Below, piece after piece: positions 1 through 8,203 of a stretch of 41,062 nucleotides of DNA. Where the stretch lies: positions 106,271 through 147,332 of the forward strand of contig NZ_LJYG01000047.1 in NCBI RefSeq assembly GCF_001440035.1, in the 5' to 3' direction. Source of the DNA: Bradyrhizobium manausense (GTDB taxonomy: Bacteria; Pseudomonadota; Alphaproteobacteria; Rhizobiales; Xanthobacteraceae). The translations under genes and the position numbers were made by a program. Below the pieces are notes generated by a model, which was given only the letters and a program-made list of their open reading frames with translations, was not told the DNA's origin and did not search any database. Position 1 is the stretch's first letter. Every line of letters starts with the position of its first letter.

Positions 1-43
1 CCCGGCCATGACGGCATCTCCGCGCTAACCTGAGTAACCAAAC

Positions 44-997
44 GTGCTCGCCTATACCGCCAGACGCATCGTCTATGTCATCCCGATCGTCATCAGCGTG
101 GCGCTGGTGTGCTTTCTGCTCGTGCACATCACGCCGGGTGATCCGCTGGTCGCGGTGCTCCCCGCCGATGCCTCGCAGGAGCTCGCGGCACAGCTCCGCG
201 CCGCCTACGGTTTCGACCGGCCGCTGCCGGCGCAGTTCGGACTCTGGCTGTTGCGCGCGTTGCATGGCGACCTCGGCAATTCCATCGCGACCGGCCGCCC
301 GGTGCTGGCCGAAGTCATGCGTGCGGTCGGCAACACCGTCACGCTGGCGATTGCCGCGGCCGTCATCGGCTTCACCATGGGCATCCTGCTCGGCCTGATC
401 GCCGGCTATTTCCGCGAGACCTGGATCGACAAGGTCGCGACCTCCTTTGCCATCGCCGGCGTTTCGGTGCCGCATTACTGGCTCGGCATGGTGCTGGTCA
501 TCATCTTCTCGGTCGAGCTGAACTGGCTGCCCGCGGTCGGCGCCGGTCCCAACGGCTCCAACTCGTGGGCCTGGGACTGGGCGCATCTGCAATATCTCGT
601 GCTGCCGGCGATCACGACCTCGGTGATCCCGATGGGCATCGTCACCCGCACCGTGCGTGCGCTCACCGGCGATATTCTCTCGCAGGACTTCGTCGAGGCG
701 TTGCGCGCCAAGGGTCTGCACGAACGCGGGGTGTTCCGCCACGTCATCAAGAACGCCGCCCCGACCGCGCTCGCGGTGATGGGGCTCCAGCTCGGCTACA
801 TGCTCGGCGGCTCGATCCTGATCGAGACCGTGTTCTCCTGGCCGGGCTCCGGCTTCCTGCTCAACTCCGCAATCTTCCAGCGCGACCTGCCGCTGTTGCA
901 GGGCACGATTCTGGTGCTGGCGCTGTTCTTCGTTGTCCTCAACCTCCTGGTCGACATCGCCCAAGCCGCGATCGACCCGCGCATCAAGCGGGGCTAG
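44..997 (+). CDS. ABC transporter permease, DppB/OppB family
   Basis: Inner-membrane permease of a dipeptide/oligopeptide/nickel-type ABC importer, 317 residues, the usual family length. A first membrane segment lies near residues 9-29 and further hydrophobic segments follow at about 100-120, 135-155, 185-200, 245-265 and 285-305. The cytoplasmic EAA-type loop that contacts the ATPase is seen as EALRAKG followed by HVIKNAAP (about residues 219-240). The start is GTG at 44; the Shine-Dalgarno sequence before it is weak. It is followed after 4 nt by a second permease. No substrate-binding protein is seen; it may lie upstream of the window. Two possible stop codons at 26-33 may end a preceding gene. 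The family call is firm; the substrate is unknown, though the amidase in the same operon suggests an amide-containing solute. Confidence 0.93.
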   Translation: MLAYTARRIVYVIPIVISVALVCFLLVHITPGDPLVAVLPADASQELAAQLRAAYGFDRPLPAQFGLWLLRALHGDLGNSIATGRPVLAEVMRAVGNTVTLAIAAAVIGFTMGILLGLIAGYFRETWIDKVATSFAIAGVSVPHYWLGMVLVIIFSVELNWLPAVGAGPNGSNSWAWDWAHLQYLVLPAITTSVIPMGIVTRTVRALTGDILSQDFVEALRAKGLHERGVFRHVIKNAAPTALAVMGLQLGYMLGGSILIETVFSWPGSGFLLNSAIFQRDLPLLQGTILVLALFFVVLNLLVDIAQAAIDPRIKRG

Positions 998-1001
998 GGG
1001 G

Positions 1002-1904
1002 ATGAGCGAGCTTCCCTTGTCCGCCACCGCCGACGCCGCGCTGCAGGTCGCGCCCGCCACCAGCGCCCGCGGCTATTGGGCGACGGTCGGCCGCCGCATC
1101 CTGCGCGACAAGGTCAGCATGGCCTGCGCCATCGTGCTGCTGCTGATCTTCGTCTCCGCGATCCTCGCGCCCTGGCTTGGGCTGGAAGATCCCTACAAGG
1201 GCTCGATGATCCGGCGCCTCCGCCACATCGGCACATCAGGCTATCCGCTCGGCACCGACGAGCTCGGCCGCGACATGCTGGCGCGGCTGATCTATGGCGG
1301 GCGGCTGTCGCTGGTCATCGGCATTCTGCCCGTGATCCTCGCCTTCTGCATCGGCACCTCGCTCGGCATCATCGCCGGCTATGTCGGCGGCAGGCTCAAC
1401 ACCGCGATCATGCGCACCGTCGACGTGTTCTACGCGTTCCCCTCCGTGCTGCTGGCGATCGCGATCTCGGGCGCGCTGGGTGCCGGCATCCTCAACTCCA
1501 TCGTGGCGCTGACCATCGTGTTCGTGCCGCAGATCACCCGCGTCGCCGAGAGCGTCACGACCGGCGTGCGCAACATGGACTTTGTCGAAGCTGCGCGCGC
1601 CTCCGGCGCCGGGCCGCTCACCATCATGCGCGTGCACATCCTCGGCAATGTGCTGGGCGCGATCTTCGTCTATGCCACCAGTCTCATTTCGGTCTCGATG
1701 ATCCTGGCCGCCGGCCTCTCCTTCCTCGGCCTCGGCACCAAGCCGCCGGAGCCGGAATGGGGCCTGATGCTGAACACGCTGCGCACCGCGATCTACGTCA
1801 ATCCTTGGGTCGCGGCCCTGCCGGGTGCGATGATCTTCGCCGTCTCGATCTGCTTCAACCTGCTCTCGGACGGCCTGCGCAGCGCCATGGACATCAGGAA
1901 CTAG
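1002..1904 (+). CDS. ABC transporter permease, DppC/OppC family
   Basis: Second inner-membrane permease of the same importer, 300 residues. An N-terminal cytoplasmic stretch of about 35 residues leads into the first membrane segment (about 40-60), then the family motif GTDELGRDMLARLIYGGR and five further hydrophobic segments. The EAA loop reads EAARASGAGP. I place the start at ATG 1002, behind a G-rich stretch and 4 nt after the stop of the first permease. The reading frame is open further upstream, but that part overlaps the first permease in another frame and has no family similarity. Translation is probably coupled to the gene before. Together the two permeases would form the heterodimeric membrane channel. 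Confidence 0.93.
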   Translation: MSELPLSATADAALQVAPATSARGYWATVGRRILRDKVSMACAIVLLLIFVSAILAPWLGLEDPYKGSMIRRLRHIGTSGYPLGTDELGRDMLARLIYGGRLSLVIGILPVILAFCIGTSLGIIAGYVGGRLNTAIMRTVDVFYAFPSVLLAIAISGALGAGILNSIVALTIVFVPQITRVAESVTTGVRNMDFVEAARASGAGPLTIMRVHILGNVLGAIFVYATSLISVSMILAAGLSFLGLGTKPPEPEWGLMLNTLRTAIYVNPWVAALPGAMIFAVSICFNLLSDGLRSAMDIRN

Positions 1905-1947
1905 GTCATGATGAGAAAGACGCAGGCTGCAAAGGCGTCGTCGGTGC

Positions 1948-2081
1948 CCCACCTCTCCCGAAGGGAGAGGTCGGATTGCATCGTCAGATGCAATCCGGGT
2001 GAGGGGTTACGCTCCACCGAGTTTGCCGCGCCCCCTCACCCGGCGCTGCGCGCCGACCTCTCCCCGATGGGGAGAGGTGGA
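1948..2081. repeat. Palindromic intergenic repeat (ACCTCTCCC/GGGAGAGGT type) inside the transporter operon
   Basis: The element begins with ACCTCTCCC-GA-AGGGAGAGGT (1951-1971), continues with GGATTGCATCGTCAGATGCAATCC as a nested hairpin (about 1972-1996), and ends with CCCTCACCCGG and ACCTCTCCCC-GAT-GGGGAGAGGT (about 2034-2078). This arrangement of small palindromes is typical of mobile-like extragenic repeats in Bradyrhizobium. It fills most of the gap between dppC-like and dppF-like genes. Its right end runs into GGAGG at 2079-2083, which is the probable ribosome binding site of the next gene. Confidence 0.8.
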
Positions 2082-2092
2082 GGACCGTGCCC

Positions 2093-3154
2093 ATGACCGA
2101 GACCACAACATCCGTTGCCATGCTGGAGCCGGTCGAAGACCGCGGCGGCGTTGCGCAGCCGCTGCTCCAGGTCAACGGCCTGACGAAACACTTCCCCGTG
2201 CGTGGCGGATTGTTCGCCGCCAAGCGCACCGTGCGCGCCGTCGACAACGTCTCCTTCTCCGTCGCCAAGGGCGAGACCGTCGGCATCGTCGGCGAATCCG
2301 GCTGCGGCAAGTCCACCACCGCGCGGCTCCTGATGCATCTGATGCCGCGCGATGACGGCGACGTCATCTATGACGGCATGACCGTCGGGCAGTCGCTGTC
2401 CTTGCGCGAATTGCGCCGCGGCATGCAGATGGTGTTCCAGGACTCCTATGCCTCGCTCAATCCACGCCTGACGATCGAAGAGTCCATCGCCTTCGGCCCG
2501 AAAGTCCACGGCATGGCCGATGGCGCGGCGCGCGCATTGGCCCGTGAGCTGCTCGGCAAGGTCGGCCTGGTCCCTGCAAATTTCGCCAATCGCTACCCGC
2601 ACGAAATCTCCGGCGGCCAGCGCCAGCGCGTCAACATCGCGCGTGCGCTGGCGCTGTCGCCGCGGCTGGTGATCCTGGACGAAGCCGTCTCCGCGCTCGA
2701 CAAATCCGTCGAGGCACAGGTGCTCAATCTGCTTGCCGATCTCAAGCGCGAGTTCGGGCTGACCTATCTCTTCATCAGCCACGACCTCAACGTCGTGCGT
2801 TACATCTCGGACCGCGTGCTGGTCATGTATCTCGGCGAGGTCGTCGAGCTCGGCCCGGTCGACCAGGTCTGGGACAGTCCTGCGCATCCCTATACGCGCG
2901 CGCTTCTTGCTGCGATGCCGTCCTCCGATCCCGACAGGCGCACCGAGAAGCCGCCGATCTCGGGCGACCCGCCCAATCCGATCGATCCGCCCTCGGGCTG
3001 CCGTTTCCACACCCGTTGTCCGTTTGCGGAGCCGCTCTGCGCAAATGCGACGCCAAAGCTCACCGCGCTGGATAATATGGGCCACGAGGCCGCGTGCTAC
3101 ATGGCGATTCCAGGTTCAGGCCATAGCCGCGCGCCCCAAGAGGAAACCGCATGA
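2093..3154 (+). CDS. ABC transporter ATP-binding protein, DppF/OppF family
   Basis: Cytoplasmic ATPase subunit of the peptide-type importer, 353 residues from ATG 2093. A GTG six bases earlier (2087) is possible, but GGAGG at 2079-2083 is 9 nt from the ATG and only 3 nt from the GTG. Walker A is GESGCGKST, the ABC signature is ISGGQRQRVNIARAL, Walker B is LVILDEAVSALD, and the switch histidine is in FISHDL. The C-terminal extension carries the oligopeptide-transporter domain with CRFHTRCPFAEPLC, a cysteine cluster that in this family may bind an iron-sulphur centre. The stop overlaps the next start by ATGA (3151-3154), suggesting translational coupling. A repeat separates it from the permease genes. 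Confidence 0.94.
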   Translation: MTETTTSVAMLEPVEDRGGVAQPLLQVNGLTKHFPVRGGLFAAKRTVRAVDNVSFSVAKGETVGIVGESGCGKSTTARLLMHLMPRDDGDVIYDGMTVGQSLSLRELRRGMQMVFQDSYASLNPRLTIEESIAFGPKVHGMADGAARALARELLGKVGLVPANFANRYPHEISGGQRQRVNIARALALSPRLVILDEAVSALDKSVEAQVLNLLADLKREFGLTYLFISHDLNVVRYISDRVLVMYLGEVVELGPVDQVWDSPAHPYTRALLAAMPSSDPDRRTEKPPISGDPPNPIDPPSGCRFHTRCPFAEPLCANATPKLTALDNMGHEAACYMAIPGSGHSRAPQEETA

Positions 3155-3348
3155 CAAGACCGACGACAAAGGAAATCCAGGCGACGGCGCAGATCGCCGG
3201 CGTCCCCGTGAACGAGGAGATCGCAACGCGCATCTCGAACTCCATCGGACCTGCCTTCGAGGGCTTTGCCGCCATCGCCGGCACGCTGCCGTTCGACCTC
3301 GAGCCCGCGCTCTATCCGCTCGCGCAGACCCAGAAGGTGTCGAAATGA
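3151..3348 (+). CDS. AtzG-like small subunit (DUF4089-type), likely partner of the amidase
   Basis: A 65-residue protein with two predicted helices and the conserved-looking stretches IAGVPVNEEIATRI and TLPFDLEPAL. This size and the pattern aglp-(15-20 residues)-fe...-lpfd-epa resemble AtzG and DUF4089 proteins. AtzG is the small GatC-like partner of the amidase AtzE in cyanuric acid breakdown. The gene overlaps both neighbours by ATGA (3151-3154 and 3345-3348), so it is made together with the amidase directly after it. The likely job is to stabilise that amidase or complete its active site. The assignment rests on length, pattern and context; the substrate cannot be deduced. Confidence 0.6.
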   Translation: MTRPTTKEIQATAQIAGVPVNEEIATRISNSIGPAFEGFAAIAGTLPFDLEPALYPLAQTQKVSK

Positions 3349-4760
3349 GCACCGAGCCCGCCTTGATGACGCTCACCGAGGTCGCGCGCGCGATCGCGAT
3401 GAAGCAGGTGTCCTCGCATGAGGTGACGCGCGCGCTGCTGCACCGCATCGCGCAATGGCAGCCGCATCTCAACGCCTTCATGTCGATCGAAGCGGAAGCC
3501 GCGCTGAAGGCGGCAGATCGCGCCGACGCCGAGCTTGCGAAGGGCGAGGTGCGTGGTCCGCTGCATGGCGTCCCGCTCGCGCACAAGGACATGTATTACG
3601 ATGCCGGCAAGGTCTGCACCTGCGGCTCGCTGATCCGCCGCGATTTCGTGCCGACGGTGACGTCGACGGCGTTGCAGCGGCTGAAGGACGCCGGCCAGGT
3701 CAGGCTCGGCACGCTGCATCTGGCCGAATTCGCCTATGGCCCGACCGGGCACAACGCCCATTACGGCCCGGTGCGCAATCCCTGGAATGTCGCGCATATC
3801 ACCGGCGGTTCATCCTCGGGCTCCGGCTCGGCCGTCGCCGCGCGACTGACCTATGCGGCGCTGGGCTCGGACACCGGCGGCTCGATCCGCTTTCCCGCGC
3901 ATTTCTGCGGCGTCACGGGGCTGAAGACCACGGTCGGCCGCGTCAGCCGCGCCGGTGCGATGCCGCTGTCGCAATCGCTCGATACAGTTGGCCCGCTCGC
4001 GCGGACCGCGGAAGACTGCGCGCTGCTGCTGGCGTTGATCGCCGGTCCCGACCCCGAGGATACGACCACGAGCCAGGAGCCGCTGTCGGACTATGTCGCG
4101 GCGACCAAGGGCTCGCTGAAGGGCCTCAAGCTCGGGGTGCCCGCATCGTTCTATGTCGACGATCTCGATCCCGAGGTCGCGCGCGTGCTTGACGAGACCA
4201 TTGCGGTGCTCAAGCGCGAGGGCGCCGACATCGTCAAGGTCGAGTTGCCGGATCAGCGGCAATTGCAGGCCGCAGCCCAGCTCGTGCTCGCCGCGGAAGC
4301 GGCCGCCTTCCACAAGCGCTGGATGATCGAGCGGCCCCAGGACTATGGCGCGCAGACCTTGATGCGGCTTCAGAACGGCCTCGCCGTTCCCGCCATCACC
4401 TATCTCGAGGCAATGCGCTGGCGTGGCCCGGCGCTTGCCGCGCACAATGCGGCAACCGCTGGCGTCGACGCGATCATCGCGCCGGCCTCGCCCGTGCCGG
4501 CACCGACGATCGAGGAAAGCGATGTCGGCGGCGGGCCGAACGCGCCGGCGCTGCTGCAGCGGCTGACGCTGTTCACCCGCCCGGTGAATTTTCTGGGCCT
4601 GCCGTCGCTCACCGTGCCGTCCGGCTTCACCAGGAGCGGCCTGCCCGTCGGCATGCAGCTGATCGGCCGCTCCTTTGACGAAGCGACTTTGCTGACCATC
4701 GGAGCCGCGTTCCAGCGCGTCACCGACTATCACGAGAGGTTGCCCAAACTGCCGTCATGA
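3345..4760 (+). CDS. Amidase signature family hydrolase
   Basis: Serine amidase of the amidase-signature family, 471 residues, which hydrolyses a C-N amide bond with a Ser-cisSer-Lys triad. The general-base Lys is K81 in PLHGVPLAHKDM. The glycine/serine motif GGSSSGSGSAVAA spans about residues 154-166 and holds the cis-serine. The nucleophile is S180 in SDTGGSIRFP. The frame is open for 146 codons upstream, but those overlap the ATPase and AtzG-like genes, so ATG 3345, inside the ATGA overlap, is the start. The stop overlaps the next ATPase start. Its place inside a transporter operon, with a GatC/AtzG-like partner, suggests it acts on the imported compound. A role as GatA is unlikely because no GatB is nearby. 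Confidence 0.9.
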   Translation: MSTEPALMTLTEVARAIAMKQVSSHEVTRALLHRIAQWQPHLNAFMSIEAEAALKAADRADAELAKGEVRGPLHGVPLAHKDMYYDAGKVCTCGSLIRRDFVPTVTSTALQRLKDAGQVRLGTLHLAEFAYGPTGHNAHYGPVRNPWNVAHITGGSSSGSGSAVAARLTYAALGSDTGGSIRFPAHFCGVTGLKTTVGRVSRAGAMPLSQSLDTVGPLARTAEDCALLLALIAGPDPEDTTTSQEPLSDYVAATKGSLKGLKLGVPASFYVDDLDPEVARVLDETIAVLKREGADIVKVELPDQRQLQAAAQLVLAAEAAAFHKRWMIERPQDYGAQTLMRLQNGLAVPAITYLEAMRWRGPALAAHNAATAGVDAIIAPASPVPAPTIEESDVGGGPNAPALLQRLTLFTRPVNFLGLPSLTVPSGFTRSGLPVGMQLIGRSFDEATLLTIGAAFQRVTDYHERLPKLPS

Positions 4761-5728
4761 CAAAGCTCGTCGAGATCTCAGGCCTCAACATCCGCTTCAA
4801 CGGCGAGCGCACGGTCTATGCCGTGAACGATCTCAATCTCTCGCTCGGGACCAGCGAGGTGCTGGGCCTGCTCGGCGAGTCAGGCTCGGGCAAGAGCGTG
4901 ACCCTGCGTGCCCTGATGCGGCTGTTGCCGAAGAAGCGCACGCAGATTTCCGGCAGGGTCGATGTGATGGGGCAGGATGTGCTCGCGATGAACGACGAGC
5001 AGCTGTCGTCGTTCCGCGGCCAGACCGTGTCGATGATCTTCCAGGAGCCGGCGCTCGCGCTCGATCCTGTCTACACCATCGGCGCGCAGATCGCCGAAAG
5101 CGTGGTGCGCCATGAAGGCAAGAGCTATGCGGAAGGGCGCGCGCGGGCGCTCGAGATGCTCGACATCGTGCGCATCCCCTCGGCGAGGAGGCGGCTGGAC
5201 GCCTATCCGCACGAAATGTCCGGCGGCATGCGCCAGCGCGCGATGATCGCGCTCGCGCTCGCCTGTCGTCCCAAGATCCTGCTCGCGGACGAGCCCACCA
5301 CCGCGCTCGACGCCACCGTGCAGATCCAGATCCTGCTGCTGCTGCGCGAGCTGCAGCGCGAGTTCGGCATGTCCGTCATCTTCGTCACCCACGACATTGG
5401 TGTCGCGGTCGAGATCTGCGACCGCGTCGCGGTGATGTATGCCGGCCAGATCGTGGAGCAGGGGACCTTGCGCGACATCGTCCGCGCCCCGGTCCACCCC
5501 TATGCCAGCGGCCTGCTCGCCTCGACCATCCACGGCGCCAGGCGCGGCCAGCGGCTGGAAACCATTCCCGGCACCCCGCCGTCGCTGGCCGAAAAGCCGA
5601 ACAACTGCTCCTTCGCCCCGCGCTGCGCTGCGGCCCAGCCCCGCTGCCTTGAGCAGCTGCCGCCGGTCGTCGAGGTCGGACCTGGCCGGGCGGCACGATG
5701 CGTGCTGGCGGAGCCGGTGCACTCCTGA
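4757..5728 (+). CDS. ABC transporter ATP-binding protein, DppD/OppD family
   Basis: Second ATPase of the importer, 323 residues. Walker A is GESGSGKSV, the signature is [15 protein letters not shown], Walker B is [11 protein letters not shown], and the H-loop is FVTHDI. The C-terminus has the oligopeptide-type extension with cysteines in [14 protein letters not shown]. It starts in an ATGA overlap with the amidase (4757-4760), so it belongs to the same transcript. The usual order in such operons is B-C-D-F; here the F-type gene precedes the D-type gene and the hydrolase genes are inserted between them. It would pair with the DppF-like protein as a heterodimer driving transport. Confidence 0.93.
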   Translation: MTKLVEISGLNIRFNGERTVYAVNDLNLSLGTSEVLGLLGESGSGKSVTLRALMRLLPKKRTQISGRVDVMGQDVLAMNDEQLSSFRGQTVSMIFQEPALALDPVYTIGAQIAESVVRHEGKSYAEGRARALEMLDIVRIPSARRRLDAYPHEMSGGMRQRAMIALALACRPKILLADEPTTALDATVQIQILLLLRELQREFGMSVIFVTHDIGVAVEICDRVAVMYAGQIVEQGTLRDIVRAPVHPYASGLLASTIHGARRGQRLETIPGTPPSLAEKPNNCSFAPRCAAAQPRCLEQLPPVVEVGPGRAARCVLAEPVHS

Positions 5729-5920
5729 ACTCAAAAATCCCCTGCGCCGGCACGCCCTTGTCACAGGCCGCACCCCGCATCGCGGCAATGGCCATTTCTA
5801 CTGTGCATGGGGTTGTTTTAGCGATTCCAGGACTGAGGGGCCCCGCGGGGAACACCATTCAGACCCCGTTCATCCCGGTTCCCGTTCCATGGCCGGGTTA
5901 ACGGAGAGGGACTTCATCTT

Positions 5921-6190
5921 ATGTACATTTCTGGTCAAAGCCTCCTCGTCATCCTGTTCGTCGGCCTGGTTGCCGGTTGGCTTGCTGGCAAGGTGGTGCG
6001 GGGGAGCGGGTTTGGCATCATCGGCGACATCGTGATCGGCATCCTCGGTGCCTTTGTCGCGACCTTCCTGTTCCCGAGGCTCGGCATCCATCTCGGCCTC
6101 GGGCTGGTCTCGGAGATCATCTATTCCGCGATCGGCGCCGTCATCCTGCTGCTGGTGGTCCGGCTGGTCCGCGGCGGCGGCCGGCTCTAG
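5921..6190 (+). CDS. GlsB/YeaQ/YmgE family small membrane protein
   Basis: An 89-residue, very hydrophobic, glycine-rich protein with three membrane segments (about residues 5-25, 30-50 and 60-82). GLVAGWLAGKVVRG near the N-terminus and IIGDIVIGILGAFVA in the middle are the hallmark glycine motifs of the transglycosylase-associated/GlsB/YeaQ/YmgE family. The family is tied to stress responses, but its molecular role is not known. GGAGAGG lies about 10 nt before the ATG. It appears to be a single-gene unit: nearly 200 nt separate it from the transporter operon, and a hairpin follows it. Confidence 0.9.
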   Translation: MYISGQSLLVILFVGLVAGWLAGKVVRGSGFGIIGDIVIGILGAFVATFLFPRLGIHLGLGLVSEIIYSAIGAVILLLVVRLVRGGGRL

Positions 6191-6212
6191 CGGTCCGACC
6201 GGTCGGAACCTT

Positions 6213-6262
6213 GCGCCTCTCCCCAGCGGCTTGTCAGCGCCCTGGGGGGAGGCGCTTGTCTT
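6213..6262 (+). terminator. Hairpin terminator after the GlsB-like gene
   Basis: A stem of about 15 bp forms between GCGCCTCTCCCCAGC (6213-6227) and CCTGGGGGGAGGCGC (6241-6255), with mispairing at the loop end, and is followed by TTGTCTTT. A separate short palindrome, TCCGACCGGTCGGA, sits just before it at 6194-6207. The T-run is imperfect, so efficiency is uncertain. Confidence 0.55.
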
Positions 6263-6454
6263 TGCTCGAAAAAGCCGCAAAGACTGTGAAACACCGGACT
6301 TGCGGATCGGGCTGTTCGCAGTAGATGTGGCCAGGCCCGGATGAATTAGATTGCATTGCAAGCGGGGAGAACCCGATATTAATCCGCGGCGCATACGCCA
6401 TGATTCGCCTTTGAATCCAGGGGGTCTGCCCCTCACCCGAAAGAGATCAGACTG

Positions 6455-8203
6455 ATGGCAGCCGTTCCCGGCCTCCGCCGTTCAGAGCTCGGTGACGCGC
6501 TGCGTGCTTGCCGCACGGCATTCGTCGGCGTCGGCTTCATGAGCTGCATGATCAACCTGCTCTATTTGACCGGGTCGATCTTCATGCTGGAGGTCTACGA
6601 CCGGGTGCTGCCGAGCCGCAGCATCCCGACCCTGGTCGGCCTGATCGTGCTCGCCGGCGGCCTCTACATGGCGCAGGGCGTGCTCGACATGATCCGCAGC
6701 CGCATCCTGGGACGGGTCGGCACCGCACTCGACGAAGCCCTGAACAAGCGCGTGTTCGACACCATCGTGCGGCTGCCGCTGCTGGTTGGCAATCGCAACG
6801 AGGGGCTGCAGCCGCTGCGCGACCTCGACAATGTCCGCTCCTTCCTCGGCGGCATGGGCCCGAGCGCCTTCTTCGACCTGCCCTGGCTGCCGCTCTATCT
6901 CGGCATCTGCTTCGCCTTCCACGTCTGGATCGGCGTGACCGCGCTGGTCGGCGCGGTCATCCTGGTCGGCCTGACGCTGGTCACCGAATTTCTGTCCCGC
7001 CAGCCGGCCAAGGAGGCCATGGGCCTTGCCGCCCAGCGCAACGACCTCGCCCAGTCCAGCCGCCGCAATGCCGAGGTGCTGGTGTCGATGGGCATGGCCG
7101 GCCGGCTCAACGCGCGCTGGAGCGCGGCCAACGAAAAATACCTCGCCGGCAATCAGCGCGCGAGCGACGTCGCCGGCGGCCTCGGCGCCATCGCCAAAGT
7201 GCTGCGCATGATGCTGCAATCCGCCGTGCTCGCCGTCGGCGCCACGCTCGTCATCCACCAGGAGGCGACCGCCGGCATCATCATCGCCGGCTCGATCCTC
7301 TCGGCCCGCGCGCTGGCGCCGGTCGATCTCGCCATCGCGCATTGGAAATCCTTCGTCGCGGCCCGCCAGAGCTGGCACCGCCTCAGCAAGCTTCTGGAGC
7401 AGATGCCGGCGCAGGCGACGCCGACGCAATTGCAATCGCCCACCAGCCGCCTCTCGGTCGAAGGTGTTGCCATGGTGGCGCCGGGCGACCAGCGCCTCAT
7501 CGTGCAGGACGTCACTTTCTCTCTCGAAGCCGGCAACGGCCTCGGCGTGATCGGGCCGAGCGGTTCCGGCAAATCCTCGCTGATCCGCGCGCTGGTCGGC
7601 GTCTGGCAGCCGGTCCGCGGCAAGGTCCGGCTCGACGGCGCCGCGCTCGACCAATGGTCGAGCGACGTGCTCGGCCGCTACATCGGCTATCTGCCGCAGG
7701 ACGTCGAATTGTTCGGCGGCACCATCGCGCAGAACATCAGCCGCTTCGACCCCGAGGCGACCTCCGACGGCATCATCGCCGCGGCCAAGGCAGCCGGTGT
7801 GCACGAGATGATCATCAAGATGCGCGAGGGCTACAACACCCAGGTCGGCGAGCAGGGCGCCTCGCTCTCGGCCGGCCAGGCCCAGCGCGTCGCGCTGGCT
7901 CGCGCGCTCTACGGCAATCCGTTCCTGATCGTGCTGGACGAGCCCAATTCCAATCTCGACACCGAAGGTGACGAGGCGCTGACACGGGCGATCCGGAGCG
8001 CCCGCGAGCGCGGCGCCATCGTCGTCGTGGTGGCGCACCGGCCGATCGGCGTCGAGGCGGTCGACCAGATCCTGGTGCTGCGAGACGGCCGCATGCAGGC
8101 CTTCGGTCCGAAGGAGCAGGTCCTCGCCCAGGTGCTCCAGCCCCGCGTCGCGCCGCCGGCGCCGATCAAGGTCGTCAGCGAAGGCGGAGTGACCAAAGCA
8201 TGA
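6455..8203 (+). CDS. Type I secretion ABC transporter (PrtD family)
   Basis: Inner-membrane ABC exporter of a type I secretion system, 582 residues: a membrane domain (about 1-330) fused to an ATPase domain. Early hydrophobic segments lie near residues 23-43 and 55-75, and the motif FMLEVYDRVLPSRS is typical of the PrtD type. There is no N-terminal peptidase domain. Walker A is GPSGSGKSS (about 370), the signature is LSAGQAQRVALARAL (about 475), Walker B is LIVLDEPNSNLD, and the H-loop is VVVAHRP. The stop overlaps the start of the adaptor gene by ATGA. With that adaptor and a TolC-type outer-membrane protein, absent here, it would export a protein with a C-terminal signal. No RTX-type substrate is visible nearby. 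Confidence 0.93.
   Translation: MAAVPGLRRSELGDALRACRTAFVGVGFMSCMINLLYLTGSIFMLEVYDRVLPSRSIPTLVGLIVLAGGLYMAQGVLDMIRSRILGRVGTALDEALNKRVFDTIVRLPLLVGNRNEGLQPLRDLDNVRSFLGGMGPSAFFDLPWLPLYLGICFAFHVWIGVTALVGAVILVGLTLVTEFLSRQPAKEAMGLAAQRNDLAQSSRRNAEVLVSMGMAGRLNARWSAANEKYLAGNQRASDVAGGLGAIAKVLRMMLQSAVLAVGATLVIHQEATAGIIIAGSILSARALAPVDLAIAHWKSFVAARQSWHRLSKLLEQMPAQATPTQLQSPTSRLSVEGVAMVAPGDQRLIVQDVTFSLEAGNGLGVIGPSGSGKSSLIRALVGVWQPVRGKVRLDGAALDQWSSDVLGRYIGYLPQDVELFGGTIAQNISRFDPEATSDGIIAAAKAAGVHEMIIKMREGYNTQVGEQGASLSAGQAQRVALARALYGNPFLIVLDEPNSNLDTEGDEALTRAIRSARERGAIVVVVAHRPIGVEAVDQILVLRDGRMQAFGPKEQVLAQVLQPRVAPPAPIKVVSEGGVTKA

Noticed and set aside
1..33. Tail of a gene upstream of the first permease
   Set aside because: Two reading frames end here (stops at 26-28 and 31-33), and too few residues are present to choose or identify one.
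3345..3347. Longer amidase starting about 146 codons upstream
   Set aside because: The extra part overlaps the ATPase and AtzG-like genes in another frame; the amidase family starts near ATG 3345.
5728..5920. Small gene between the transporter operon and the GlsB-like gene
   Set aside because: An open frame exists but has no binding site or protein-like pattern; only an inverted GGGGCCCCGCGGGG-like stretch is seen.
6482..8038. Long open frame opposite the type I secretion ABC gene
   Set aside because: It is the antisense of a clear ABC exporter; its sequence is His/Asp/Arg-rich with no family pattern, as expected from GC-rich third codon positions.
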